This document shows, piece by piece, positions 9,115 to 17,672 of a DNA stretch of 64,000 nt. Positions within the stretch are counted from its first letter, which is position 1; every line of letters starts with the position of its first letter. The position numbers and the translations under genes are program-made. Origin of the DNA: CAZAQV01 sp964487255 (GTDB taxonomy: Bacteria; Myxococcota_A; Polyangia; Polyangiales; CAZAQV01). The notes under the pieces are model-generated. The model saw only the letters and a list, made by a program, of their open reading frames with translations, was not told the origin of the DNA and searched no databases. Where the stretch lies: positions 124,001 to 188,000 of the forward strand of contig CAZAQV010000004.1 of NCBI GenBank assembly GCA_964487255.1, read 5' to 3'.

Positions 9115-10184
9115 CGGTCCATCATCCGTTCGCTTGAGAAACGCTCGCGCCACGCTGAGTCTGGTCGGCGCACAGCAGGTGTGCGAAGAGCATGGTGAAT
9201 CGCGTCTGCGAGCGAACTGGGGTCGTCGACGGGTGCGAGCCATCCGACCTTCCCGTCCATCAGGACCTCGCGCGAACCACCGGGCGCGTCGGTTGCAACG
9301 CAGGGCACCCCGAGCGAAAGCGCCTGGACCAGCGCGTTGGGCATACCCTCCCAGCGAGACGAGAGAACGAATGCGTTCGCTCGCTTGATGTAGGGGAATG
9401 GGTTTGAGACAAAACCCGGCAGCCATACGCGTTCTTCGACGCCAAGTTCGTGAGCCAGCGCTTCGAGCGCCCTTCGGTCGCTGCCTTCGCCGAGGATCCA
9501 GAGCTGCACATCGTCGTCCAGTCTTGCGTGCGCGTGCAAGAGTGTGTCGAAGGCCTTTTGTTTTGTAAGCCGTCCGAGTGAGACGAGAATTCGCGACGAG
9601 TCGCTCATGCTGGGTGGTGGCTTTTCCGGTAGCTTTAGGGCCTCGCGTTCGATGAAAGCGTGATCGACACCGTTCTCAATCACTGAGATCTTCTCGGCGG
9701 GTACTCCGTGCCTTGCCATGTCGTCGGAGGTGGCCTGGGAAACAGCGACTATCGCATCCGCGGTACGGTACACCCACGGCACGGATCGGACAGAGAGCTT
9801 TGCCCGCAGGTTGCGTTGCTCGCTCGCTGGCATGGTATTCGCCTGTCGCAGGACGATGCGCGGAGCCGGGAAAGCTGCGCGCGCCGCAAGTGCGGCGACC
9901 ACGTTTGCGTGCGTAATCGTGGACAGGACGGTTCGAGGACGGCGCGAACGGACCGTACGCGCCAAACCGGGAAGGGCGGCAACCGTTCGCTTCACGCAAA
10001 GCTCAAGAACGGGCAGCTCGCGTTCATCCAGTAGCGGTCGGTAGGCCTCGCCCACCTGATTGCAGCAGAGCGTGCAGGAATAGCCGCGCTGCCCCATGCC
10101 TGTTGCCACGTCGATCACCGCGCGCTCTGCGCCACCACCTGACAGCGACGGAACATAGATGAGTAGATCGAGAGGGTCGCGCAT
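9048..10184 (-). CDS. GT4-family glycosyltransferase
   Basis: A GT-B fold glycosyltransferase of about 378 residues starting at the ATG at 10184, preceded by an AAAGGA ribosome binding site. The N-terminal acceptor domain opens with LLIYVPSLSGGGAERAV, the usual glycine-rich loop. The C-terminal donor domain has VSLGRLTKQKAFDTL and a SSRWEGMPNALVQAL segment, which contains the conserved Glu of family GT4. It should add a sugar from a nucleotide donor to the lipid-linked repeat unit on the cytoplasmic face. It is a single minus-strand gene between two plus-strand units and its tail overlaps the convergent membrane protein gene. The donor sugar cannot be predicted. Confidence 0.88.
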   Translation of the reverse strand: MRDPLDLLIYVPSLSGGGAERAVIDVATGMGQRGYSCTLCCNQVGEAYRPLLDERELPVLELCVKRTVAALPGLARTVRSRRPRTVLSTITHANVVAALAARAAFPAPRIVLRQANTMPASEQRNLRAKLSVRSVPWVYRTADAIVAVSQATSDDMARHGVPAEKISVIENGVDHAFIEREALKLPEKPPPSMSDSSRILVSLGRLTKQKAFDTLLHAHARLDDDVQLWILGEGSDRRALEALAHELGVEERVWLPGFVSNPFPYIKRANAFVLSSRWEGMPNALVQALSLGVPCVATDAPGGSREVLMDGKVGWLAPVDDPSSLADAIHHALRTPAVRRPDSAWRERFSSERMMDRYERTLFPSGIGRSTEGMRSDS

Positions 10185-10307
10185 TGGGTGTCCTTTGTTA
10201 CTGCATGAGCTGGGTCGGCAGCAAGAGCGCGAACTCACCTGGGGTGGGAAGTCGTCGCGTTTGGAGAACTTCGGCCAACCTGGTGACAATGCAGGGAGCC
10301 TTTGCTA

Positions 10308-11405
10308 ATGAAGTGCGTGGCGAAACCGGGCGTACTATTTGCCTTCTCTGGTGACGAGCTTGGCGGCGCTGAGCGAAACTTGCTCCCAGTGGCGGCTGCA
10401 CTCCCCGACTATGGTTTCGAGAGCTCGGTTTTGATTCTGGGTGAAGGTGATGGCGCGGGAACGAGAAGGGCGAGGGAGCTTGGGCTCTCGCCACTCCACG
10501 TGCCGCTCGACAAAGGGCGAACCAGAGAATTCGCCCACGTCCGAAAGATCCAGCACACGGCAGTTCGTCTGCGGAAACTACCGATCGATATTCTTTACGG
10601 CGTGGGTGTTCGCGCTGCTGCGGTGGCGAAATCGCTCTTGTTAGGGCGTTTTGGCGTCGGATACGTGGGCGCGCAGCGCACTGTTTCGACACGGCGCCAT
10701 AGTCAGGCGCAGAGGGTGGTGGCGGGTCGAAGTGGTGTGATCATCTCTAACTCGACGGCGGGGCGAGACGCGCTCGTCGACGTTGGCTTTCCGGAGCACC
10801 GCGTGCACGTCATCTTGAACGGCCTCCAGAAAGTTGAGCCGTTCCGAGTCAGTCCAGGTTTCCGCGGACGTTTCATCTGTGTCGCGAACCTCTTGCCGGA
10901 TAAAGGCCATGAGTACTTGCTCGAAGCATTTGAGCAGTATGCGAAAGAAAGTCCCGAGGCCCGCTTGCGGCTCGTCGGCCGTGACGAGCGACACGGAGAG
11001 CTACAGTCGCTCGTGCACCGTAGCGAGATCCTGAGAAGTAGGGTCGAAATTTTGGGCTACGTTCGGAACGTATCCGCCGAACTGCGTGCGGCGGATGCTT
11101 TTGTTCTTCCGTCGCTTCTAGAGGGGATGCCCACTTCGGCGCTGGAGGCGATGGCGGAGTCGCTCCCCGTCATCGCGACGGATGTTGGGGGCACATCTGA
11201 ACTCATCAAAGATGGCGAAACGGGGCTTCTCGTGCCGCCTCGCGATTCAGGCGCTCTTCTTTCTGCAATGCAAAAACTTGGTGAGGACGCCGCGTTTCGC
11301 GAGAGGCTTGCCAAGAACGCACATGCCCGTGTTCTGGCAAACCACACCTTCGAACGCGTGATGGAGCAGCACGTCGCAGTGTTTTCTTCGTTGCGTGGCG
11401 AATAG
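10308..11405 (+). CDS. GT4-family glycosyltransferase
   Basis: A GT-B glycosyltransferase of 365 residues. I place the start at the ATG at 10308 (preceded by GGGAG) instead of the upstream TTG. The N-terminus has FAFSGDELGGAERNLLPVA, and the donor domain has ICVANLLPDKGHEYLLEAF and LPSLLEGMPTSALEAMA with the conserved Glu pair region. It lies 20 bp upstream of the second asnB on the same strand, so the two likely form an operon, and diverges from the GT4 gene ending at 10184. Its exact donor and acceptor are unknown. Confidence 0.88.
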   Translation: MKCVAKPGVLFAFSGDELGGAERNLLPVAAALPDYGFESSVLILGEGDGAGTRRARELGLSPLHVPLDKGRTREFAHVRKIQHTAVRLRKLPIDILYGVGVRAAAVAKSLLLGRFGVGYVGAQRTVSTRRHSQAQRVVAGRSGVIISNSTAGRDALVDVGFPEHRVHVILNGLQKVEPFRVSPGFRGRFICVANLLPDKGHEYLLEAFEQYAKESPEARLRLVGRDERHGELQSLVHRSEILRSRVEILGYVRNVSAELRAADAFVLPSLLEGMPTSALEAMAESLPVIATDVGGTSELIKDGETGLLVPPRDSGALLSAMQKLGEDAAFRERLAKNAHARVLANHTFERVMEQHVAVFSSLRGE

Positions 11406-11425
11406 GACACGAGTAGGTTCGGCGA

Positions 11426-13348
11426 ATGTGCGGGATCGCCGGTCTGCTTGAGTACCGTGGTGGACCCTTTGGGCGGCACCGTCAGACCGTAGCGGATATG
11501 CTGGCCACGCTCGTCCACCGCGGCCCTGACGCTTCGGGAACTTGGTCCGATGATGCGAATGTCGTGCTCGGCCACCGGCGCCTTTCGATCGTGGACCTCT
11601 CGCAAGAGGGCGCGCAGCCGATGCAGAGCGAGAGTGCGCGTTGGCATATCGTGATCAACGGCGAAATATACAATCACGTCGAGCTGCGCACAGAGCTGCA
11701 ACAACTTGGCGCACACTTTCGCGGGCATTCCGATACTGAGGTGTTCCTCGCAGCCATCGACCAATGGGGGCTGGAACGTGCGGTGGAGCGAAGCAACGGG
11801 ATGTTCGCTTTTGCACTGTGGGACGCGCGCGAAAAAGTGTTGTGGTTCGGCCGTGACCGGATGGGCAAGAAGCCTCTCTACTATGGATGGGTGCAGGGCA
11901 AGCTTGCGTTTGCCTCCGAGCTCAAGGCGCTGATGGCGCTGCCCGAGTTCGAGCGGCGGGTGAGCACTGGCGCGCTCGATAGTATGCTTCGCTTTAACGG
12001 CGTTCACGGTGAGCAAAGTATCTGCGAGGGCGTTTGGCGACTTCCTCAAGGGACGCTGATGCGCTTCGATAGAAGCACGCGCGATGGTGCACAGGGCCGA
12101 CGTGTCACGTACTGGGACCCGACCGAGGTCGCGATGACGGCGATGGAGAGGCGCGGTGCGTCGCCCGCCACGAACGAGGAACTCGAAGGCATCTTGCGCG
12201 ACGCGTGTCGGCTGCGCGCACTTGCAGATGTTCCGGTCGGCGCCTTTCTCTCTGGCGGCGTCGACTCAAGTTTGGTCGTCGCCCTGATGCAATCTCAGAG
12301 TTTGCAGCCCGTGCGAACCTTTTCCATCGGGTTTCACGAGGCGACGCACAACGAGGCGGATCATGCGAAGGCTGTCGGCGCGCACTTGGGGACGGAGCAT
12401 ACAGAACTTTATGTGACGCCGGAGGAAACGCGAGAAGTCATTCCGCGCCTTGCCGACATCTACGACGAGCCCTTCGCCGATCCGTCGCAGATCCCAACAA
12501 CGCTTGTTAGCGAGTTGGCCCGGCGTGACGTGACGGTGGCGATTTCGGGCGACGGGGGCGACGAGCTTTTTCTGGGCTACCATCGCTACCCTTTCACGCA
12601 GAAGTGGTGGGACAAGACGCGCTTTGCCAGGCGCATCGTGCCTACGCGTCTGGGCGCGATGGGGCATGCGTTTCTTTCTACGGCGGCCACACGGCTGCCA
12701 ACAAAGGGTTCCGAGCTTGCCAAGTTCTCTGTCGCAGCGGCGATGTTGGGGGCGACTTCGCCCGAGGCCTTTTACCGAATTTTGCTCGCGCAGTGGAACG
12801 ATACCCCAGAAATTGTTCGTGGAGCCGTGATGAACCCAGCGAGCTTGGCAGCGCAATCAATGCGACCGCTTGCTGCCGAAGCCACCATCGCGGAACGCTG
12901 CGCGCTCGAAGATGCGCACGGTTATCTGGTGGACGATATTTTGGTCAAAGTCGATCGAGCGAGCATGTCGACAAGCCTCGAGGTTCGTGCCCCGATTCTG
13001 GACTATCGCGTCTTCGAGGCCGCCTGGCGTTTTCCGGCTGGAGCGCGGCGCGATCAACACAAAGGTAAGTTGCCGCTGCTTGCTTTGCTCTATCAGCATG
13101 TTCCACGCGAACTGATCGACCGACCCAAACAGGGGTTTGGCGTGCCCGTTGGCGAGTGGATCCGCGGTCCACTTCGCGATTGGGCGGAGTCGCTTCTCTC
13201 GGAGCGAGCGCTAAACCAGCACGGCTTACTCGACACCCAACGAGTGCGGTTGAAATGGACGTCACACCTCTCTGGCCGGCGCCTGTGGGCGCCCGAACTC
13301 TGGGGCGTCCTGATGTTTCAATCCTGGTGGCAACGCTGGATGTCGTGA
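11426..13348 (+). CDS. asnB: Glutamine-hydrolysing asparagine synthase-like amidotransferase (copy 2)
   Basis: A 640-residue AsnB family member with Cys2 of MCGIAG, an N-terminal glutaminase domain and the ATP loop SGGVDSS at about residues 276-282, followed by ISGDGGDELF. The catalytic set is therefore intact. It shares architecture with the copy at 2606-4489 but differs along its length, so it is an older paralogue and not a recent duplicate. The likely role is amidation of a uronic-acid sugar in the polysaccharide. It follows a GT4 gene by 20 bp and its last 31 bp overlap the convergent P-loop kinase gene. Confidence 0.9.
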   Translation: MCGIAGLLEYRGGPFGRHRQTVADMLATLVHRGPDASGTWSDDANVVLGHRRLSIVDLSQEGAQPMQSESARWHIVINGEIYNHVELRTELQQLGAHFRGHSDTEVFLAAIDQWGLERAVERSNGMFAFALWDAREKVLWFGRDRMGKKPLYYGWVQGKLAFASELKALMALPEFERRVSTGALDSMLRFNGVHGEQSICEGVWRLPQGTLMRFDRSTRDGAQGRRVTYWDPTEVAMTAMERRGASPATNEELEGILRDACRLRALADVPVGAFLSGGVDSSLVVALMQSQSLQPVRTFSIGFHEATHNEADHAKAVGAHLGTEHTELYVTPEETREVIPRLADIYDEPFADPSQIPTTLVSELARRDVTVAISGDGGDELFLGYHRYPFTQKWWDKTRFARRIVPTRLGAMGHAFLSTAATRLPTKGSELAKFSVAAAMLGATSPEAFYRILLAQWNDTPEIVRGAVMNPASLAAQSMRPLAAEATIAERCALEDAHGYLVDDILVKVDRASMSTSLEVRAPILDYRVFEAAWRFPAGARRDQHKGKLPLLALLYQHVPRELIDRPKQGFGVPVGEWIRGPLRDWAESLLSERALNQHGLLDTQRVRLKWTSHLSGRRLWAPELWGVLMFQSWWQRWMS

Positions 13349-14079
13349 ATCTGCGCGAACAGCTTTTTGGCTTGAAGGTCAGGTGGGAGGGTTCCGTCGC
13401 TGCGTAGAACGTGAGCGCCCAGTGACTGTGCACAGGCCACCAGTTTTTCTCCGAGCTCGAGCTCGTGCGCGATCAATGCCATGTTGTCTGGATTGCGAAG
13501 AACAGCCTCGTTAAGGCCGAGGTTGCCCTCGCGGGCGTAGCGCTGTCGGAGGCGCTCTTGAACGAGCGATGGCGGAGTCTCGACGAAGACGACGATATCG
13601 GGAAGTAACTTGGAAACGAGCTGCACGAGTTTGACTCCGAGCGGATATGTGCGAACCGTCGGTCTTCGTACAAAAGAGAGCGACCAGATGTCCTGTAGGA
13701 TCCCTTGGTCGAGCAAAACGATTCCATCGATTGCTGGTGGATGCGAATGAACGAAGACTTTTCTGAGGAGGCGCTTCGTGAAGAGGGGAAGTGCTTTGTG
13801 GTGCGATGGCCTAAAGGAGCGTGCATATCGAAGCAGAGTTGCCGGCATCCTGAGGTTGCGAGCCAGGTAAAGCCCATTCGCGGCCCAGTTTGTCAGGCGG
13901 CCTCCCTCAAGCACGTGGCGCATGAAGATTTCCTCCCGCGTGTCTCGGGTCCAGACGGCGCCCGGTTTTTCGGAGAAAAGTCCTGTGAGCGCTGCACAGA
14001 CCATCGACTTACCTGCGCCCGGCAAGCCTACGAACTCGACCACGAGCGACTGCCTAGAGGCGCTGGAAGGTGAACTCAT
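13318..14079 (-). CDS. P-loop NTPase/kinase-like protein of a polysaccharide locus
   Basis: About 253 residues beginning at the ATG at 14079. The first recognisable feature is a Walker A motif, VEFVGLPGAGKS, at about residues 14-25, and a later ERLRQRYAREGN segment resembles the lid of nucleoside or nucleotide kinase folds. A DQGILQDIW segment could hold Walker B. No family is obvious beyond kinase-like P-loop protein, comparable to thymidylate-kinase-like proteins in other O-antigen clusters. It overlaps the upstream methyltransferase gene by 26 bp, indicating coupling, and runs 31 bp into the convergent asnB. The substrate could be a sugar, a nucleotide or a lipid. Confidence 0.65.
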   Translation of the reverse strand: MSSPSSASRQSLVVEFVGLPGAGKSMVCAALTGLFSEKPGAVWTRDTREEIFMRHVLEGGRLTNWAANGLYLARNLRMPATLLRYARSFRPSHHKALPLFTKRLLRKVFVHSHPPAIDGIVLLDQGILQDIWSLSFVRRPTVRTYPLGVKLVQLVSKLLPDIVVFVETPPSLVQERLRQRYAREGNLGLNEAVLRNPDNMALIAHELELGEKLVACAQSLGAHVLRSDGTLPPDLQAKKLFAQIHDIQRCHQD

Positions 14080-14899
14080 TGCAGCCGTGTCCGCCGCCAC
14101 AGGTGCTCATGTGCTCCAAGGCGAACCCACGGCCCTTCATGAACTCGAACACCTCTTCAGGTTTGGCAACTTCGAACGGGTAGCCGCCGACCCAGTCGAT
14201 AAGGTCGGTCCACGGCTGCATTCCGCGGTCGTCGCGTTTTTTGCGCCAGTCTTCAAAAGGCAGTGGGTTCTTTCCGCGCAGGGCGCGAGAGATCGCGCGC
14301 TTTCCTTCGAAGTAAATCCCTGTGCCCGTCACCAGAGCGGCTTTGGTTATCTCCGAGCCGCTCACGTAACCCTTTTTGATCATCTTCCACCGTCGGCTCG
14401 TGCCCCCCTGATCGTTGTAGAGGGCAAGCGTCAATAGACCGCCTGGTTTTGTGCGGTCAGCGGTTTTTGCGATTGCCGTCCACATATCACCGGTGTGGTG
14501 CAACACTCCCCACGAATAAACGATGTCGAAGAGCCCCAGGCCTTCCATGAAGTCCGAGTCGAGCACAGAGCCTTCTTCGATCGTCCACGTTTCGTCGCCG
14601 TATCGCTCGCGAAGCGTTTTGGTGCATTGGACACTGTCTTTGTCGAAGTCGAAAGAGTGGACCGTGGCGCCAAGACGGTGCGCCGCGAGGCTGTGTATTC
14701 CGCTCCCGGAGCCGACATCAAGAAATGTCTTGCCTGACAAGTCGCGTGCTCCAACGCAAGCCACGAGACCCTCGATAGCGGACTCGATCTGTGCTTCGCT
14801 CAGGTTCTTGAGAAAGCGTGCCCAGTTTGCGCCAAAGCCGAAGCGTTTTCCCTGGTCAATCTCCCGATTCCAGGTGGTATCAGCATGTCTCTGCGGCAT
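14054..14899 (-). CDS. Class I SAM-dependent methyltransferase
   Basis: A 281-residue Rossmann methyltransferase. Motif I reads LDVGSGSGIHSLAAHRLGA at about residues 60-78, followed by an acidic strand end FDFDKD, and a YSWGVLHHTGDMW segment that corresponds to motif IV of the Methyltransf_11 type. It probably O- or N-methylates a sugar of the repeat unit or the reducing end. The gene is upstream of and overlaps the P-loop kinase gene. The region between its start and the divergent flippase gene (14900-14980) is the only promoter space for this unit. The specific acceptor is not predictable. Confidence 0.8.
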   Translation of the reverse strand: MPQRHADTTWNREIDQGKRFGFGANWARFLKNLSEAQIESAIEGLVACVGARDLSGKTFLDVGSGSGIHSLAAHRLGATVHSFDFDKDSVQCTKTLRERYGDETWTIEEGSVLDSDFMEGLGLFDIVYSWGVLHHTGDMWTAIAKTADRTKPGGLLTLALYNDQGGTSRRWKMIKKGYVSGSEITKAALVTGTGIYFEGKRAISRALRGKNPLPFEDWRKKRDDRGMQPWTDLIDWVGGYPFEVAKPEEVFEFMKGRGFALEHMSTCGGGHGCNEFTFQRL

Positions 14900-14980
14900 T
14901 GCGCACGGACGATGACACCAGACGTGCGGGTGCGCAAACCAGGGGCCAAAGCAGTCCTTTTCGCGTAGGTTGGACCTGTC

Positions 14981-16261
14981 ATGGCGAAGAAGACGTCGGG
15001 AGTGGGCGCGCTTGTGCGTTCCGTGCTGGTCCTACTCTCGGGTCAGTCGCTCGCGCAGGTCATCGCTTTCGCGATTAGCCCGGTTCTCACACGCCTCTAT
15101 TCCCCCGAGGACTTTGGTTTGTTGCGTGAGGTGACAGCGTGGAGCGGCGTGTTCGTCGGTATCGCGGCGCTTCGCTACGACATGGCCGTCCCCTTGCCCC
15201 GAGGCGAGCGAACGGCGGCTAGCCTTGTGCGGCTCTCGGAGTTTGTCGTGCTTGGCATCGTCGCTGCCGCCGTGCTCTGCGCCGCCATTGGCTCTCTCGC
15301 GGGCCTCGCAAACTTTCCAAACTTTCTTTGGGCGCTCGCGGTAGGTGCCGTCGTTTGGTTCACTGGCACGTTTAATGTCGCCCGTTGGTGGTCCATTCGT
15401 CAGGGGCGTTTCTCGGCAATCGCGCGTGCGTCGGTGTTCGGAGCGCTGGTTTCGGCGGGAGTCAAATCTGGGGCGGGTGTGTTGTTCGCAAATGGGCCCG
15501 CGTTGGTTACCGGACATTTGGTTGGGCTTAGCGCTGCGTGGCTGTGGATTCACGGCACCATGCGTCGGGACAATGTCTTGAACGACTATGATCGCCACAA
15601 GCCGAGCTGGGCACGCAAGTTTGTCGCGGCGTGCTATCGCGAGTTTCCCAGCTACCACGCGCCTCTCACGCTGGCGAACAACTTTGGCCAGCAGCTTCCT
15701 GTTTTCGTTATCGCGGCAATTTTTTCTCAATCGACCGTAGGACAGTGGGCGCTCGCAACGATGGTTGGCAAGATGCCGATACAAATGCTGGTCATGTCAG
15801 TGTCTCAAGTTTTTGTAAAACGCGCTTCGGAACGCGTTCGTGCTCGACAGTCGGTTCTCCCTGATCTGTCGATGGTGACAGCGTTGATGGTGGCCTTTGC
15901 TGCTGTCTACGCTCTTGGTGTGTGGTTCCTGGCGGAGCCGCTAGTACCAGTGCTCTTTGGCGAACAATGGAACACGGCCGCGCGCTTTTTGAAGTTGATG
16001 TTGCCTTGGACCGTGATGATTATTGTATCGAGTCCGTCCATCGGCCTGATCGCGCCATTGCGTCTGCAGCGCGGCATGCTCACCTTGCAGGCCGTCAATA
16101 TTGTTGTGGTTCTACTAGGTGCCTGGCTGATCGATTTTTCTGGAAGCCCAGACGAACTCATCGTTTTCTTCTCGGCCACGATGGCGGTCACTTCCGCGGC
16201 GATGATGGTTCTCGCCTTCGTAAAAGCCTCTCGTCGAAGCGCGAGTACGCCGACTAGCTAG
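14981..16261 (+). CDS. Wzx-type oligosaccharide flippase (MOP superfamily)
   Basis: A 426-residue integral membrane protein with about twelve hydrophobic helices and no large soluble domain. The first helix segment, GQSLAQVIAFAISPVLTRLY, followed by SPEDFGLLREVTAWSG is the characteristic beginning of the polysaccharide biosynthesis/Wzx family. It should flip undecaprenyl-linked repeat units from the cytoplasmic to the periplasmic face for polymerisation by a Wzy-type enzyme. It is transcribed with the FGE-like lipoprotein gene 36 bp downstream. Length and topology are normal for the family. Confidence 0.85.
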   Translation: MAKKTSGVGALVRSVLVLLSGQSLAQVIAFAISPVLTRLYSPEDFGLLREVTAWSGVFVGIAALRYDMAVPLPRGERTAASLVRLSEFVVLGIVAAAVLCAAIGSLAGLANFPNFLWALAVGAVVWFTGTFNVARWWSIRQGRFSAIARASVFGALVSAGVKSGAGVLFANGPALVTGHLVGLSAAWLWIHGTMRRDNVLNDYDRHKPSWARKFVAACYREFPSYHAPLTLANNFGQQLPVFVIAAIFSQSTVGQWALATMVGKMPIQMLVMSVSQVFVKRASERVRARQSVLPDLSMVTALMVAFAAVYALGVWFLAEPLVPVLFGEQWNTAARFLKLMLPWTVMIIVSSPSIGLIAPLRLQRGMLTLQAVNIVVVLLGAWLIDFSGSPDELIVFFSATMAVTSAAMMVLAFVKASRRSASTPTS

Positions 16262-16297
16262 TGTTGAAGCCGTTTTTACATGTGCTAGCTTTTTTCG

Positions 16298-17650
16298 ATG
16301 GCTTGTTTAAGACACCTGGGAACTGGGTCTGTCGTCGCCTGCTGCGCAGCCCTGCTGCTCATAAGTTGTAGCGAGTCCGGGGGGGGAATGAACGTTGGTG
16401 ACGCGAGCGAAGCCTCCGTGGCGGACGCGACAACTGATGCGCGCCTTGTGTCCTCCGATGCTTCCATCGATGCCGCCCGAGTAGACGCGGGGGATGCCTC
16501 CAACCTCGACTCGTCCGACAACCATGACTCGTCCGACAACCATGACGCATCCGATGGAGCGCCGGAGCGGGATGCGGGCCCGGAGGTTGTGTGCAGTGAC
16601 GGGAGTGCGCCGGCCTTGTGCGGGCCCTGTGGTTTCGACTCCACGGTATGCGGTCCAGACGGAGGTTTTGTTTGTGACGGAGAGACAGCCTGCGGGAAGA
16701 CGTGTACGACGAGCGCGGAATGCGGTTCGTCTGGTGTTGCAGAGTGCCATTTCGGCCATTGCACGCTTCCGCTCGAAGCTTTTGTCCCCGCAGGCTCCTT
16801 CGTGATGGGTTCTCCGGAAAGCGAGAAGGGGCGTACAGACGCGGAACTCCAGCACCAGGTGACATTTTCCTCGTCGAAGTTTGTGCACCGCTTTCCTGTT
16901 ACCCAGGGCGCGTTCAAGGCAGCGTTCGGTGTGAACCCATCAGCCTATCCTGAATGCGGCGATAACTGTCCTGTTGAAACTGTCAATTTCTACGATGCCC
17001 TTGCGTACGCGAACTGGCTTTCCACCGCCCACGGACGGTCGGCTTGCTATGACCTTAGTGGATGCACTGGTTCGCCCGGCGTCGACCTGAATTGCCCCAC
17101 GGATTTCTACACCAAGTTTGCTGATTTCTCGGAATCATGTGACGGCTACCGCATTCCGACCGAGGCTGAGTTTGAATACATTGCTCGCGCGGGAACGACC
17201 ACAGCGTTTTTTGTTGGCAGTGCTACAGGAACCGATCACTGCGATATTCCGGAGCTTGTCGACTACGCGTGGTTCTGTGGAACCTGTGACATGCCTCCGA
17301 CCAATTATGCACAGTCGATAGACTGCTCCATCGGTGGTGAGAGGCCGAACCTGCCGGCTTCGTGCGCGACCCAGCCGCTCGGGGGCAAGCTTCCGAACGC
17401 TTGGGGCGTCTATGAAATGATAGGCAGCGTAAAGACGATCATTTGGGATCAGTACGGAGACTACCCGTCCGGCCCAGTTACCGACCCACATGGGCCGACG
17501 CGCATTGACGGTCTCATTTCTCTACGTGGGGGTGGTTTTTGCGGGCATCGAGATCGACTGCGGTCCGCGGACAGGAAGGCTACAAGCGTAAAAAAGACGT
17601 CAGGGCTTATCGGTATTCGCCTGATCCGAAACGTGATTACAACCCCTTAA
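16298..17650 (+). CDS. Lipoprotein with FGE-sulfatase (SUMF1-like) domain
   Basis: A 450-residue secreted protein. The N-terminal signal ends in a lipobox-like LISCSESGG (Cys about 24), so it is probably a lipoprotein. Residues about 30-95 are low-complexity, Asp/Ala/Ser-rich and include a small tandem repeat (SSDNHD twice, encoded by an 18-bp repeat near 16510-16545), then a short cysteine-rich stretch. From about residue 165 a formylglycine-generating-enzyme fold begins (VPAGSFVMGSPESEKGR) and ends with SLRGGGFCGHRDRLRSADR. Genuine FGEs use two closely spaced cysteines near that site; I see only one, so canonical sulfatase activation is doubtful. It follows the flippase gene. An envelope role is likely, catalysis uncertain. 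Confidence 0.78.
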   Translation: MACLRHLGTGSVVACCAALLLISCSESGGGMNVGDASEASVADATTDARLVSSDASIDAARVDAGDASNLDSSDNHDSSDNHDASDGAPERDAGPEVVCSDGSAPALCGPCGFDSTVCGPDGGFVCDGETACGKTCTTSAECGSSGVAECHFGHCTLPLEAFVPAGSFVMGSPESEKGRTDAELQHQVTFSSSKFVHRFPVTQGAFKAAFGVNPSAYPECGDNCPVETVNFYDALAYANWLSTAHGRSACYDLSGCTGSPGVDLNCPTDFYTKFADFSESCDGYRIPTEAEFEYIARAGTTTAFFVGSATGTDHCDIPELVDYAWFCGTCDMPPTNYAQSIDCSIGGERPNLPASCATQPLGGKLPNAWGVYEMIGSVKTIIWDQYGDYPSGPVTDPHGPTRIDGLISLRGGGFCGHRDRLRSADRKATSVKKTSGLIGIRLIRNVITTP

Positions 17651-17672
17651 CGAACCGGTGCCGATGCAGCAG

